Positions 52,789 through 60,842 are shown, counted from the first letter of the stretch. The stretch: DNA of 64,000 bases from Desulfitobacterium chlororespirans DSM 11544 (GCF_900143285.1 NZ_FRDN01000007.1:100371-164370); one strand, 5' to 3'. Made by a program: numbers and translations. Notes: a model not told the origin generated them from the letters alone.

Positions 52789-53565
52789 TCATCTTTTTGC
52801 GGACTTCAAGCTGTCCATCATGAATTCTATGATAGCCTTATTGACTGCTTGCGGCTGTTCGATCATAGCCATATGACCCGCCTCCGGAATGAGCACAAGT
52901 GATGCCTGAGGTATTTGCTGAGCAAGATATTCAGAATACTTAACCGGCGTCATTCTATCCTCCTGTCCGCAAATAACCAAAGTCGGCAGATTAATCCGCT
53001 GAACACTGTCTATTGCATTAAAATTATCGCAGGCTTGAAAATCCGCCCATAAAACCTGGGTTGATACAGCTTTCATTTCTTCAGCAGCATCTTCCAGGAT
53101 CTTTGCAGCAGCCTTAGGAGAATAGCTGAATTGAATACTCTCCAAGGGATGTTCTCCCCGTGACAAGCTTTCCAGCATCACAGGGTTCACCCTCAACCTG
53201 CCGCCGCTGTCAACAATGATCAGGCCTTTTAACCAATCCGGATAGTCCAAAGCAAACTGCAGGGCAATTGCGCCGCCCATGGAATGCCCGGCTATGACAA
53301 AAGATGCTAACTTCATGGCTTGGGCAAATTCCCAGATGCTTTCCTTATAACTCTGTATGGAATGAACCGCTTCTCCCTCCGAAAGTCCATGGCCGGGAAG
53401 GTCGAGAGCAATAAGATGATAATCCTTAATCCCGGATAGTTGATTTGCCCACTTTTCTCCGGTTCCGCCGGCACCATGCACACATAAGATGGTCGGTCTG
53501 TGGGAAATAGCGTTATCGCTTTGCCGGTAAAAAATACTTTTCCCTCGGACTTTAATATAAGGCAT
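52789..53565 (-). CDS. Alpha/beta-fold hydrolase
   Basis: 258 residues. Oxyanion HGAGGTGEKW, nucleophile elbow AGHSMGGAIALQF (serine), acid in ICGQEDRMTP and histidine in PEAGHMAMIEQPQ form the catalytic triad in correct order. Similar to soluble esterases and lactonases such as the BioH/MhpC group; the substrate is unknown. No signal peptide. ATG 53565 follows CGGGAGGG. Single gene with its own terminator. Confidence 0.9.
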   Translation of the reverse strand: MPYIKVRGKSIFYRQSDNAISHRPTILCVHGAGGTGEKWANQLSGIKDYHLIALDLPGHGLSEGEAVHSIQSYKESIWEFAQAMKLASFVIAGHSMGGAIALQFALDYPDWLKGLIIVDSGGRLRVNPVMLESLSRGEHPLESIQFSYSPKAAAKILEDAAEEMKAVSTQVLWADFQACDNFNAIDSVQRINLPTLVICGQEDRMTPVKYSEYLAQQIPQASLVLIPEAGHMAMIEQPQAVNKAIIEFMMDSLKSAKR

Positions 53566-53660
53566 TTTTCCCTCCCGTTAAAAAGTTTTTAAAAGCAATG
53601 ATAACTCTGGATTGTTGCTTTTATGATAAGCAGTATGCTGTTCATCTTCCAACCTTCATG

Positions 53661-54236
53661 CTAAATATCCTTAAAGACAGCATCAAGATCAACCGTTAAA
53701 TCAGGAAACATGCCAAGGTGTATCCGACCCTGTTCAGAGTATATCTCCGGCCTGCCATAACGGCCATCCCTTTGAAGAGCAAAGACACTTATAAGCTTGG
53801 CCTCCGGTTCAACGATCCAATATTCTTCAACTCCAGCTTTCTCATACTTATTAAATTTATCCAGTCTATCCCTTTTATTCGTTGATGGTAATGTAATCTC
53901 TATGACCATAGCCGGAGTCCCAGAGTATCCTGTCCCTTTTAGCCCCGCCTTGTCACATATTACAACCAGATCAGGCTGGACTACAAAAGCAGTCTCTTCA
54001 TCCTTTTCTTCTTTTTCAGGAATTCTCAAATCAAAAGGAGCAGCAAAAATCATACAGGATGACCCAAAAAGGCCATTGGATATTTGCCTGTAAAGCTCAC
54101 CCGATACTTTCTGATGCTGCCACGACAGAGCAGACTGCATATAAGGCATACCATCGATGATCTCCCATCTTTCATCAGTTGGCCATGTCAGATAATCTGC
54201 ATAGGTATACTTCCGGTTCTCCTCCGGCAAGGACAT
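53661..54236 (-). CDS. Uma2/DUF820 restriction-endonuclease-like protein
   Basis: 191 residues of the Uma2 family, PD-(D/E)XK fold: YTYADYLTWPTDERWEIIDGMPYMQ, QPDLVVICD with the catalytic aspartate, MVIEITLPSTNKRDRLDKFNKYEKAGVEEYWIVEP (in pieces; E-x-lysine-type core EI...DR..K...Y...GV.EYWIVDP). Often amplified in cyanobacteria and Firmicutes, with unknown function; suggested roles involve mobile DNA. ATG 54236 follows AAAGGAGTGGGG; the frame is open to 54281. Confidence 0.88.
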   Translation of the reverse strand: MSLPEENRKYTYADYLTWPTDERWEIIDGMPYMQSALSWQHQKVSGELYRQISNGLFGSSCMIFAAPFDLRIPEKEEKDEETAFVVQPDLVVICDKAGLKGTGYSGTPAMVIEITLPSTNKRDRLDKFNKYEKAGVEEYWIVEPEAKLISVFALQRDGRYGRPEIYSEQGRIHLGMFPDLTVDLDAVFKDI

Positions 54237-54441
54237 AAACCCCACTCCTTTCAGGAATAATGCAGGCCATGTTAAAAACACTCTTATTACAGATTATACC
54301 ATGAATTTGAGGAACAAAAACCATCAGGGGGTATATACTTCCCCTTTTGGACATAAAAAATGACATAGTAGTTTTGATTGTGAGAAAATTCCTGTTATGC
54401 CATAATTAAAGTAATCCATTTTAACTTGAGGAGGGTACTAC

Positions 54442-55128
54442 ATGAATACAAAAGTAATGGCGCCTATTCCCTTTACTATCGATCGTGATTTGCTGTTTAG
54501 ACATTTAGATATCAAGCCGGACAAACCTTATGCCGAAGAAGTCGAAAACATGATTGAGCAAGCATTGAAAATCGGCAAACCCAAGGCTGCCTACCGATTA
54601 GTCTATATAGAATCCAAGGGCGAGGATTTTGTCGTCGTGGATAGGATTAAGTTCACCAGCAGAGTATTGCGGGTCAACCTGGAAGAAACCTTTAAAGTCG
54701 TCCCTTATGTTATCACTTGCGGAGAAGAACTTGAAGAATGGGCAAAAACCTTTCATCATATGTTTGAAACCTATTGTGCCGATGGAATTATGGAAGCAGT
54801 TATGCGTTCCGCCCAGGTGGGATTTTTTGCCCAAATTGCGGAAGAATATAATTTAGGCCATGCCGTCAATATGAATCCCGGTTCTCTTGAAGATTGGCCG
54901 CTCAAAGAACAAGCACCTTTATTCCAACTTTTAGGTGATACCAAGGGTTTAATCGGAGTGGAACTGAAAGAGAGCTTTCTCATGAGCCCTATCAAAACCG
55001 TATCCGGTTTCCGCTTTTCCAAGGAAGGAAGCTACGAGAATTGCCAGCTTTGCCCCAGAGAGAAGTGTCCCGGACGGAGAGCCCCCTATGAGCAAAATTT
55101 GTATGCGGAAAAGTATCAATTAAAGTGA
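54442..55128 (+). CDS. Methionine-synthase-activation-domain-like corrinoid protein factor
   Basis: 228 residues resembling the vitamin B12-dependent methionine synthase activation region as found in stand-alone proteins of anaerobes: NMNPGSLEDWPLKEQAPLFQLLGD, IGVELKESFLMSPIKTVSGFRF (the SVSG-like motif) and a C-terminal cysteine cluster CQLCPREKCPGRR. The last suggests a metal or Fe-S site. Likely reactivates or interacts with a corrinoid methyltransferase, none of which is nearby. ATG 54442 follows GAGGAGGG. Its final 142 bases and the following 13 are duplicated at 58481-58635. Confidence 0.82.
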   Translation: MNTKVMAPIPFTIDRDLLFRHLDIKPDKPYAEEVENMIEQALKIGKPKAAYRLVYIESKGEDFVVVDRIKFTSRVLRVNLEETFKVVPYVITCGEELEEWAKTFHHMFETYCADGIMEAVMRSAQVGFFAQIAEEYNLGHAVNMNPGSLEDWPLKEQAPLFQLLGDTKGLIGVELKESFLMSPIKTVSGFRFSKEGSYENCQLCPREKCPGRRAPYEQNLYAEKYQLK

Positions 55129-55141
55129 TGCTATTAGATCA
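54987..55141 (+). repeat. 155-bp direct repeat, copy 1 (gene 3' end)
   Basis: Covers the last 46 codons and stop of the activation-domain gene plus 13 bases. Identical to 58481-58635 except at two positions (54993 C for A; 55135 T for C). The native terminator is absent after this copy. Confidence 0.95.
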
Positions 55142-55203
55142 GGAACTGGATAGAGCCCACCGGGAGATGTATGAGCATAGCGGCTTGGTTCGCCTTTTTA
55201 CAG

Positions 55204-56364
55204 TTACAGGACCACCCTGACTTTCGTGCCCATGTTCAGTTTGCTTTCTACCTGAATCTCTCCACCGTGCCTTTCGATAATCGTGCGTATGATGGACATC
55301 CCCAAACCGTTTCCGGGAATCTGCCTGATGCAGGAACGGTCTGCACGAAAAAACGGCTCAAATACCCGCTCCGCTTCTTCTTCCGACATTCCTATGCCTG
55401 TGTCGCATATGGATACGGCGGCTTTTCCGTCAGGCGTTTTTTGAAAGGTCACCTCCACCGTACCGCCCTCTTTATTATACTTGACGGCATTTTCAAACAG
55501 GTTGTAGAAAGCCGAGCGGAGCAGCATCGAACTGCCTGTGATCAGACAGTCGTTTTGCGGAAGAATACAGCAAAGATTTTTATCTTGAATAGCCTCTTTG
55601 AGTTCTTCAACTATCCCGCCAAACAAAGTATGCAGGGAAATTTCGTCATTGAGTTCCGTTTTCCCCTCGGAGGATAACAAAAGCAAATCGTTGACGATCG
55701 AAATCAGCCGCTCAATATTGTGCTCCATAACCGCAATGGCATCCTTATAGTCGTCAAGGCTTGGAGAATCGTCCAGTTGCAATACCTGCAGGGAGGTCTT
55801 CATGGTGGCCAGGGGTGTTTTTAATTCATGGGCCGCGCTGGCGGAAAAGCGTTTCTGCTGTTCGAAGGAGCCTTTAAGCCTGTCAAGCATACCGTTAAAG
55901 GAAACGGTGATGCTGCCCACCTCATCTTTCGCGCTGTTCTCCGCGATGGATTTGCTTAGATTATGGGCGTTGATATCGTGGATGGTTTCGCTTAATACTG
56001 TAAGGGGCCTTAACGCCCTGCCCATGATCCAATAGGTAATGACGAGACCAAAGACGATGATGACAATCAACACGGCAATACTTTGAAGGGAAAATCCCCT
56101 CTGCGCGGTTGTGATTTGCATCTGGACCATGTTGTCAGGTGGATTTACAAACTCATCAAATCCATGCTCTATCTGGAAATTCTCCAGCGTCGTGATCTCC
56201 ACTGGCTCTATGGATATTGGCGTAAAAGTGGCCTCCTGTAGCTGGGGCATGACAAAATAATGGTTTGCGCTCAGAATAGAAGCTATGGTCAGCGCCGTTG
56301 TCAGCAGCACCAGAATGAGTCCCACCAAAAGGGTAATGCGCAACCTGAGCGATATTTTATGCAT
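55204..56364 (-). CDS. Membrane sensor histidine kinase, two-component
   Basis: 386 residues: helix 1 (about 5-27), extracytoplasmic region of about 60 residues, helix 2 (about 90-112), HAMP (MGRALRPLTVLSETIHDINAHNL), HisKA with SASAAHELKTPLATMKTSLQ, and HATPase boxes NLFENAVKYN, SICDTGIGMSEEEAERVFEPFFR and GNGLGMSIIRTIIERHGG. ATG 56364 overlaps the response-regulator gene by eight bases and has GGGAGG upstream. Its cognate regulator is the gene next to it. Inside the cassette bounded by the 155-bp repeats. Confidence 0.93.
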   Translation of the reverse strand: MHKISLRLRITLLVGLILVLLTTALTIASILSANHYFVMPQLQEATFTPISIEPVEITTLENFQIEHGFDEFVNPPDNMVQMQITTAQRGFSLQSIAVLIVIIVFGLVITYWIMGRALRPLTVLSETIHDINAHNLSKSIAENSAKDEVGSITVSFNGMLDRLKGSFEQQKRFSASAAHELKTPLATMKTSLQVLQLDDSPSLDDYKDAIAVMEHNIERLISIVNDLLLLSSEGKTELNDEISLHTLFGGIVEELKEAIQDKNLCCILPQNDCLITGSSMLLRSAFYNLFENAVKYNKEGGTVEVTFQKTPDGKAAVSICDTGIGMSEEEAERVFEPFFRADRSCIRQIPGNGLGMSIIRTIIERHGGEIQVESKLNMGTKVRVVL

Positions 56365-57040
56365 CAGCCTTTTCCTCCCGTATGACATAGCCCTGCCCCC
56401 GGATATTTTTGATGCAGTCCCCCCCGTTTTCCGACAATTTCTTTTTCAGGGAATGCATGTGGTATTTGAAGGAATTGGAAAACAAATCCGCTTCGCTGTC
56501 CCAGACATGCTCAATGATTTCTTCAGCCCCAACAACTTTTCCCATATGGAACATCAGGTACTCTAAGATGGAATATTCTTTATTGGTCAGGTTGACAGGC
56601 ACGCCGCCGACAGCGACAGCCTTGCCCGGTATATCCAGTTCAAGACCGCCGCAAGTCAAGTGGCTTTCCTTATAGGTAAAGGACCAGCGCAGCAGATTCC
56701 GTATTCTGGCGGTCAGCTCTTCAAAATCAAAGGGCTTTGCCAAATAATCATTGGCGCCGCTGTCCAGCCCCCGCACTTTATCCTCAATCTCGCTTCTTGC
56801 CGATAAAATCAACACCTTGAGCTCGCTATCGGCTTTGCGAAGGGTATTCAGGACGGTTAGGCCGTCCACCTTGGGCATATTGAGGTCCAGTATGAGCAGG
56901 TCATATTCATTTATTTCAAGATATGCCAACGCGTCCTCGCCATCATAAATTTGGTCGACCGCATAGCCCAACTTTCTGAGTCCTTTGGCAATGGCTGATG
57001 ACAAAGACTTTTCATCTTCCGCCAACAGTATTTTCACCAT
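56357..57040 (-). CDS. OmpR-family response regulator
   Basis: 227 residues. Receiver: E8, D9 and phospho-acceptor D52 (LLILDLNMPKVDG), T/S switch LILSARSEIEDK, lysine in YLAKPFDFEELTAR. DNA-binding winged helix: VNLTNKEYSILEYLMFHMGKVVGAEEIIEHVW and HMHSLKKKL, IKNIRGQGYVIR (in pieces). ATG 57040 follows AAGGCGGTGAG. Upstream, 73 bases away, lies the repeat-containing exported protein in the same direction, so the three genes probably form one unit in which this regulator could act. Confidence 0.95.
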   Translation of the reverse strand: MVKILLAEDEKSLSSAIAKGLRKLGYAVDQIYDGEDALAYLEINEYDLLILDLNMPKVDGLTVLNTLRKADSELKVLILSARSEIEDKVRGLDSGANDYLAKPFDFEELTARIRNLLRWSFTYKESHLTCGGLELDIPGKAVAVGGVPVNLTNKEYSILEYLMFHMGKVVGAEEIIEHVWDSEADLFSNSFKYHMHSLKKKLSENGGDCIKNIRGQGYVIREEKADA

Positions 57041-57113
57041 GTCTCACCGCCTTTAACGCCTCAAAGCCACACAGATATTGTGCGGCTTTGAGGCGATTAT
57101 ATCATTGATGGGG

Positions 57114-57533
57114 TCATTCTTCAACAACCATCTTATGCATAAACTGAGCGTCGATCGGCATGATGGACATCGCTCCTTCCGGAAGCTGCACCATGTTGAA
57201 CTTTATTGCGCCTTCCGGGATAACGGGCAGTTCACCTTCGGCGTAGATTTTCAGCTCAATCCCACCTTCAGGGATTCCCCATTGAGCAAAATTAACAAGC
57301 GGCGTCCCACTCACCGGCATGAAAGATATCTTGCCTTCAGAGAATATCACTTTGTTGAGATCTATTGCGCCTTCCGGGAGGACAGGCATTTCACCGTCAG
57401 CATAGGTCTGGATGGTGAAAGTGGTATTTGGGGATATGTCCTTGATCTCAGGAGTGGCAGCATAGGCGCTTGCCCCTGCGGTTGCAACAAAAGCAAGGGC
57501 CAAAGCCGCAATCAGCGTTTTCTTTCGTTTCAT
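57114..57533 (-). CDS. Exported protein with two internal 53-residue repeats
   Basis: 139 residues, no known family recognised. Signal peptide MKRKKTLIAALALAFVATAG with cleavage likely after AYA (residue 25-26). The mature part consists of two related units: YADGEMPVLPEGAIDLNKV begins at 44 and YAEGELPVIPEGAIKFNMV at 97, each followed by an SEG/PEG..S-MP motif (SFMPV at 70-74, SIMPI at 123-127). The period is 53 residues. It has no cysteine and no membrane anchor. ATG 57533 follows GGAGG. First gene before the two-component pair; role unknown, perhaps its signal or target. Confidence 0.75.
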   Translation of the reverse strand: MKRKKTLIAALALAFVATAGASAYAATPEIKDISPNTTFTIQTYADGEMPVLPEGAIDLNKVIFSEGKISFMPVSGTPLVNFAQWGIPEGGIELKIYAEGELPVIPEGAIKFNMVQLPEGAMSIMPIDAQFMHKMVVEE

Positions 57534-57729
57534 GTCTAAAGACCTCCGTTCATTTTTTGTAGCGCGACTACATTCTGAGTTTAACTGAACGAAAGTTAGA
57601 TGAAAGTTAGATCCGAAATGGGCATACTATTTTAGGATGCCCCTCCGTAAAAGAAAAGCATCCCTTTCAACTCAAGGCCGTTAGGGCCGATGACCTTAAA
57701 TTTTTCTTCCCATCTTGTTTTGGAAATAA

Positions 57730-57757
57730 TTACAATATCAAAATTATATGCTATACT
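57730..57757 (+). promoter_or_regulatory. Promoter of HEPN/MNT pair
   Basis: TTACAA (57730-57735) and TATACT (57752-57757) with 16 bases between, 25 bases before the HEPN gene start, in strongly AT-rich sequence. Confidence 0.55.
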
Positions 57758-57782
57758 TTATATAAATATGGGGGGTGCTAAG

Positions 57783-58184
57783 ATGATGCAGACGGAAGAC
57801 ATCATTAACTATTGGAGAGATTCATCAGATAAAGACTATTTTACGATGATGAATTTGTTCAAGAGTAAAGATTATCATTGGAGCCTCTTCCTTGGACATT
57901 TAGTTCTCGAAAAACTTCTCAAAGCACTATTCGTTAAAAATATAGGTGAAGAAAATGTACCCCGAACCCATAATTTGCTTCTACTAGCCAATAAAGCAAG
58001 GCTATCTACGGATAATGCAAAAGAAGACTTGCTTGACCTTATAACGACTTTTAACATAAGCACCAGATATCCTGATTACCAGCACACTTTCTATAAGAAA
58101 TGTACAGATACATATACCGAAGAAAGAATAGCCGAGATTAAGGAGCTGAGATTATGGCTAATTTCGATCCTGGAGAGCAATTAA
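57783..58184 (+). CDS. HEPN-domain protein
   Basis: 133 residues matching the HEPN domain (PF05168 type): KDYHWSLFLGHLVLEKLLKALFVK, then VPRTHNLLLLANKARL. Pairs of HEPN and MNT proteins act as toxin-antitoxin or abortive systems, the HEPN protein being the RNase-like partner; a classical R-x4-6-H motif is not obvious here, so activity is uncertain. ATG 57783 has GGGGGG upstream; frames earlier lack a site. Its last 31 bases overlap the MNT gene. Confidence 0.85.
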   Translation: MMQTEDIINYWRDSSDKDYFTMMNLFKSKDYHWSLFLGHLVLEKLLKALFVKNIGEENVPRTHNLLLLANKARLSTDNAKEDLLDLITTFNISTRYPDYQHTFYKKCTDTYTEERIAEIKELRLWLISILESN

Positions 58185-58474
58185 ATACAATTATTTTCAA
58201 GTATGCCGCCAACCTCAAAAAACATTTGGATTTGCATAGTGTATATCTTTTTGGTTCTTATGCCAATGGCAAACATCAGCAAGATAGTGACATTGATATT
58301 GCTGTAGTTGCCGAAGGTTTCTCTGGTGATATTATTGAGGATACACATATGTTAATGAAGTTAAGAAGAAACATCGACAACAGAATAGAACCTCATCCCT
58401 TTTCCATCCATGAATTTACTGAGAATAATCCGTTTGTAAGAGAAATAATAAATAACGGCATAAAAGTTATTTAG
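58154..58474 (+). CDS. MNT nucleotidyltransferase-domain protein
   Basis: 106 residues of the minimal nucleotidyltransferase class. The active-site pattern GSYANGKHQQDSDIDIAVV (G-S-x3-G-x5-SD-x-D) is intact, with another aspartate-containing stretch later. In known pairs the MNT protein modifies and neutralises HEPN by adding nucleotides. ATG 58154 follows AAGGAG eight bases upstream, overlapping the HEPN gene (58154-58184). The stop is followed within ten bases by the second 155-bp repeat. Confidence 0.88.
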   Translation: MANFDPGEQLNTIIFKYAANLKKHLDLHSVYLFGSYANGKHQQDSDIDIAVVAEGFSGDIIEDTHMLMKLRRNIDNRIEPHPFSIHEFTENNPFVREIINNGIKVI

Positions 58475-58480
58475 GAACTT

Positions 58481-58635
58481 CCCTATAAAAACCGTATCCG
58501 GTTTCCGCTTTTCCAAGGAAGGAAGCTACGAGAATTGCCAGCTTTGCCCCAGAGAGAAGTGTCCCGGACGGAGAGCCCCCTATGAGCAAAATTTGTATGC
58601 GGAAAAGTATCAATTAAAGTGATGCTATCAGATCA
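58481..58635 (+). repeat. 155-bp direct repeat, copy 2 (gene 3' end with native terminator)
   Basis: Near-perfect second copy of 54987-55141. It still encodes the C-terminal 46 residues and stop of the activation-domain protein but lacks its start; followed immediately by the terminator at 58631-58665. Confidence 0.95.
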
Positions 58636-58665
58636 AGCCCCTCACATCGGAGGGGCTTGATCTTT
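58631..58665 (+). terminator. Terminator after repeat copy 2
   Basis: Perfect 13-bp stem GATCAAGCCCCTC/GAGGGGCTTGATC then TTT. Its first bases are the end of the 155-bp repeat, so this is the original terminator of the activation-domain gene, now 3.5 kb away from the intact copy. Confidence 0.85.
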
Positions 58666-58745
58666 GCCCTACACTCCGGCACCCTCTATCATCCACCCCC
58701 TCTCATTATTTTTACTGATTATTAATCACTATAGCCTTAAATTCT

Positions 58746-59169
58746 CTAATATCCCGAATCGTCTATTCTCCAATTACCTGACTCACTATCTCTGATAAGT
58801 ATCCAATTCCGGTCATTGTATAGTGAATACGGATTCAAGCTGCCTTTTCCACCGGTACCACCGACATAGAAATTCGAAAATAAAACAATCACATTTTCCT
58901 TTTTAACTCCATTGACCGAACCTTTTCCAAAAGACATATAAGTTACAAATTCCGAATTTGATTCTTTTTCGTCATACCATAGTTTGAGAAGATAACACCC
59001 CTTGAAGCTTTCCTCAAAATTCTCTATTACACAGTTTACTGCTGTCTGTACTTCTTCTTTGCTAAATTTTGTAGATTCTCCAATATCAATCTTTTTGCAT
59101 TTAGATCAAATATTAAAACTATAAAACAAACCAAAATCACACAAGCAATTGTTAATATTTTTTTCATTA
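58746..59169 (-). pseudogene. Small exported hypothetical protein, frameshifted
   Basis: From ATG 59169 the frame starts as MKKILTIACVILVCFIVLIF, a signal or anchor helix, then breaks after DLNAK at the A-run 59092-59096. Adding one base restores KIDIGESTKFSKEEVQTAVN and the rest to VTYMSFGKGSVNGVKKENVIVLF and ending RDSESGNWRIDDSGY at 58746. It resembles a common clostridial exported family of about 140 residues with unknown role. One missing A in a five-A run is a natural mutation or a sequencing error. Confidence 0.7.
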
Positions 59170-59240
59170 GGAGTTCCCCCTAAATGCAGAGACTTTTCTT
59201 CTGGATAGTTGCAATTTGGTGACAGATTAATTGATAACCC

Positions 59241-59279
59241 CCGAGAGGAAAGGCTGGCCAGATGGAAGGCCTTTCCTCG
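59241..59279. repeat. Dispersed hairpin repeat, copy 2
   Basis: CCGAGAGGAAAGGC..GCCTTTCCTCG around TGGCCAGATGGAAG. Same layout as 35155-35196, with a T-run (TTTTTT) afterwards on the plus strand, so it can work as a terminator. Confidence 0.65.
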
Positions 59280-59340
59280 AACATTTTTTGGAGAGGTTTA
59301 ATCGATTAAGTTATCTGTACTTTGACCTCCAAAAAGTCGC

Positions 59341-59559
59341 TTAACAATTCTCAAGGTTTCTTCGTAGTAAAACTATTTTGGCATCATGTTCGCCACGAAA
59401 ATAAGATTGCGTACTCTCATCAGATACATTAAGCAAATAGTGGCCCTTTTTTGATCTAACACTTATTGTATAGGGGCTATTCTCTGCAAAAGTAGGAGCA
59501 ATTGGCCTAATGCCTGCAAACTTAATTGATTCCATTGAAGTCAAGAAGCTTAGGCACAT
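59341..59559 (-). CDS. Small ORF of doubtful status
   Basis: 72 residues from an ATG with no ribosome site; the frame is also open upstream to about 59586. It reads MCLSFLTSMESIKFAG and then SKKGHYLLNVSDESTQSYFRGEHD. I recognise no family. It could be a gene remnant directly downstream of the duplicated membrane protein gene, or chance. Confidence 0.25.
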   Translation of the reverse strand: MCLSFLTSMESIKFAGIRPIAPTFAENSPYTISVRSKKGHYLLNVSDESTQSYFRGEHDAKIVLLRRNLENC

Positions 59560-59586
59560 AACTTCTTCATCATGTGCCCTTAGAAA

Positions 59587-60651
59587 TTAAAGCTTATTCT
59601 CCTTTATTACGGATCTAAGATTTGCTTTTGAAACAAACAAGAAGAGAGCGCCTATGGTGCAGACAGTATTGCGAATTAAGAACATTTTTTCATCGTAAAG
59701 AGAAAAAAACGGCTTGGTCAGCAGGATAAATACTTGACTGTTAATTACAGCTTTTACCCAATTATCTGTTTCCGCATATTGGAGTCCCGTGTAAAACAAA
59801 CCTATCAGCAGCATGTAAAAAACTGTTACTGAAACAAAGATAAGACCAATAATGAAAATTATCTTTTTTGATTTTGCCGATAAGTGGTCTACGTTAAGAA
59901 GCCCAATTTTCGTTAGTAAACCTGCAATCAATAAGGCAGCGCTCACTAGAACCAGAGGCTTAACCCAAACAAGATAGATGATTCCAGTCAAAATATGATG
60001 AGATGTGCTTTCCGCCGTCTTTTCAATATATATTCGAAAGCTGACACCGCAGATAAAAGCCAGTCCTAAAACACTATAGAAAAGCAATTGCCCAACGTTT
60101 CCTTTTTTTATGTTGGTCTTATTTGGCCTCTCCCTAATCCCGTTCTCCAATCTGTTTTTGGCAAGAAATAGGAAGAGAGCGCCTACGGTACCGACATTAT
60201 TATAGAAAAAATAAACAGCTTTATAATAAACGGAACGAAATGGCTGGTAAAGTGTTTGATATAACTGACTGCGGTTTACAGCGCTTACCCAGTTATCTGT
60301 TCCCGCATATTGATACCCCATACAGAGCAAACCCATCAGTAGCATGTAAAAAGCTGTTATTGTAACCAAGACCAAGCCAATAAAGAACAGTATCTTTTTT
60401 GCTTTTGCAGATAATACGTCTGTGTTAAGTAGCCCTATTTTTGCTAGCAGACCCGCAATCAGTAAGGCAGCACTCACACCAATTAAGGGTTTGATAATCA
60501 ACCCATATATCATTACTAAAATCCTATTGTTAATTTCATCTAAGTTTGCAACGTAGACACTAAATGAAATACTGCAAATCAAGACTAACCCGCATAGGAT
60601 GAAAAAGAATAGTTCCCTCACCTTGTTTTTATTGGCATCCGTACTATCCAT
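59587..60651 (-). CDS. Membrane protein made of two tandem homologous halves
   Basis: 354 residues, about eight helices, no family recognised. Half 1 (about 1-175) and half 2 (about 176-354) are clearly duplicated: KPLIGVSAALLIAGLLAKIG and KPLVLVSAALLIAGLLTKIG; LSAKAKKILFFIGLVLV and LSAKSKKIIFIIGLIFV; NWVSAVNRSQ and NWVKAVINSQ; VGTVGALFLFLAKNRL and VCTIGALFLFVSKANL. ATG 60651 follows GAGGGGG; ATG 60699 has a poorer site. It lies downstream of the ABC exporter genes, possibly in one unit, beyond a terminator. The 322-base gap 60652-60973 holds only that terminator. Confidence 0.75.
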   Translation of the reverse strand: MDSTDANKNKVRELFFFILCGLVLICSISFSVYVANLDEINNRILVMIYGLIIKPLIGVSAALLIAGLLAKIGLLNTDVLSAKAKKILFFIGLVLVTITAFYMLLMGLLCMGYQYAGTDNWVSAVNRSQLYQTLYQPFRSVYYKAVYFFYNNVGTVGALFLFLAKNRLENGIRERPNKTNIKKGNVGQLLFYSVLGLAFICGVSFRIYIEKTAESTSHHILTGIIYLVWVKPLVLVSAALLIAGLLTKIGLLNVDHLSAKSKKIIFIIGLIFVSVTVFYMLLIGLFYTGLQYAETDNWVKAVINSQVFILLTKPFFSLYDEKMFLIRNTVCTIGALFLFVSKANLRSVIKENKL

Positions 60652-60842
60652 TTGCCCGTTCCCCCTCTTAATCTTATCCTGCATCGATGTGGAAAACATC
60701 AGGCCTTAGGCAATATAGTGCCGGTTGATACTTATTACATTTATATAAATACTGGTAAACCTCCTGCTCAATGGTAAAAATAAACCACCCTGCTTGAGCG
60801 GATTGCGGCTATGGATCACAACCACTTACCGTTTTCATGTTT

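Noticed and set aside
55142-58480. Integrase or transposase in the repeat-bounded cassette
   Set aside because: All coding space is used by the kinase, regulator, repeat protein and HEPN/MNT genes; none shows recombinase motifs.
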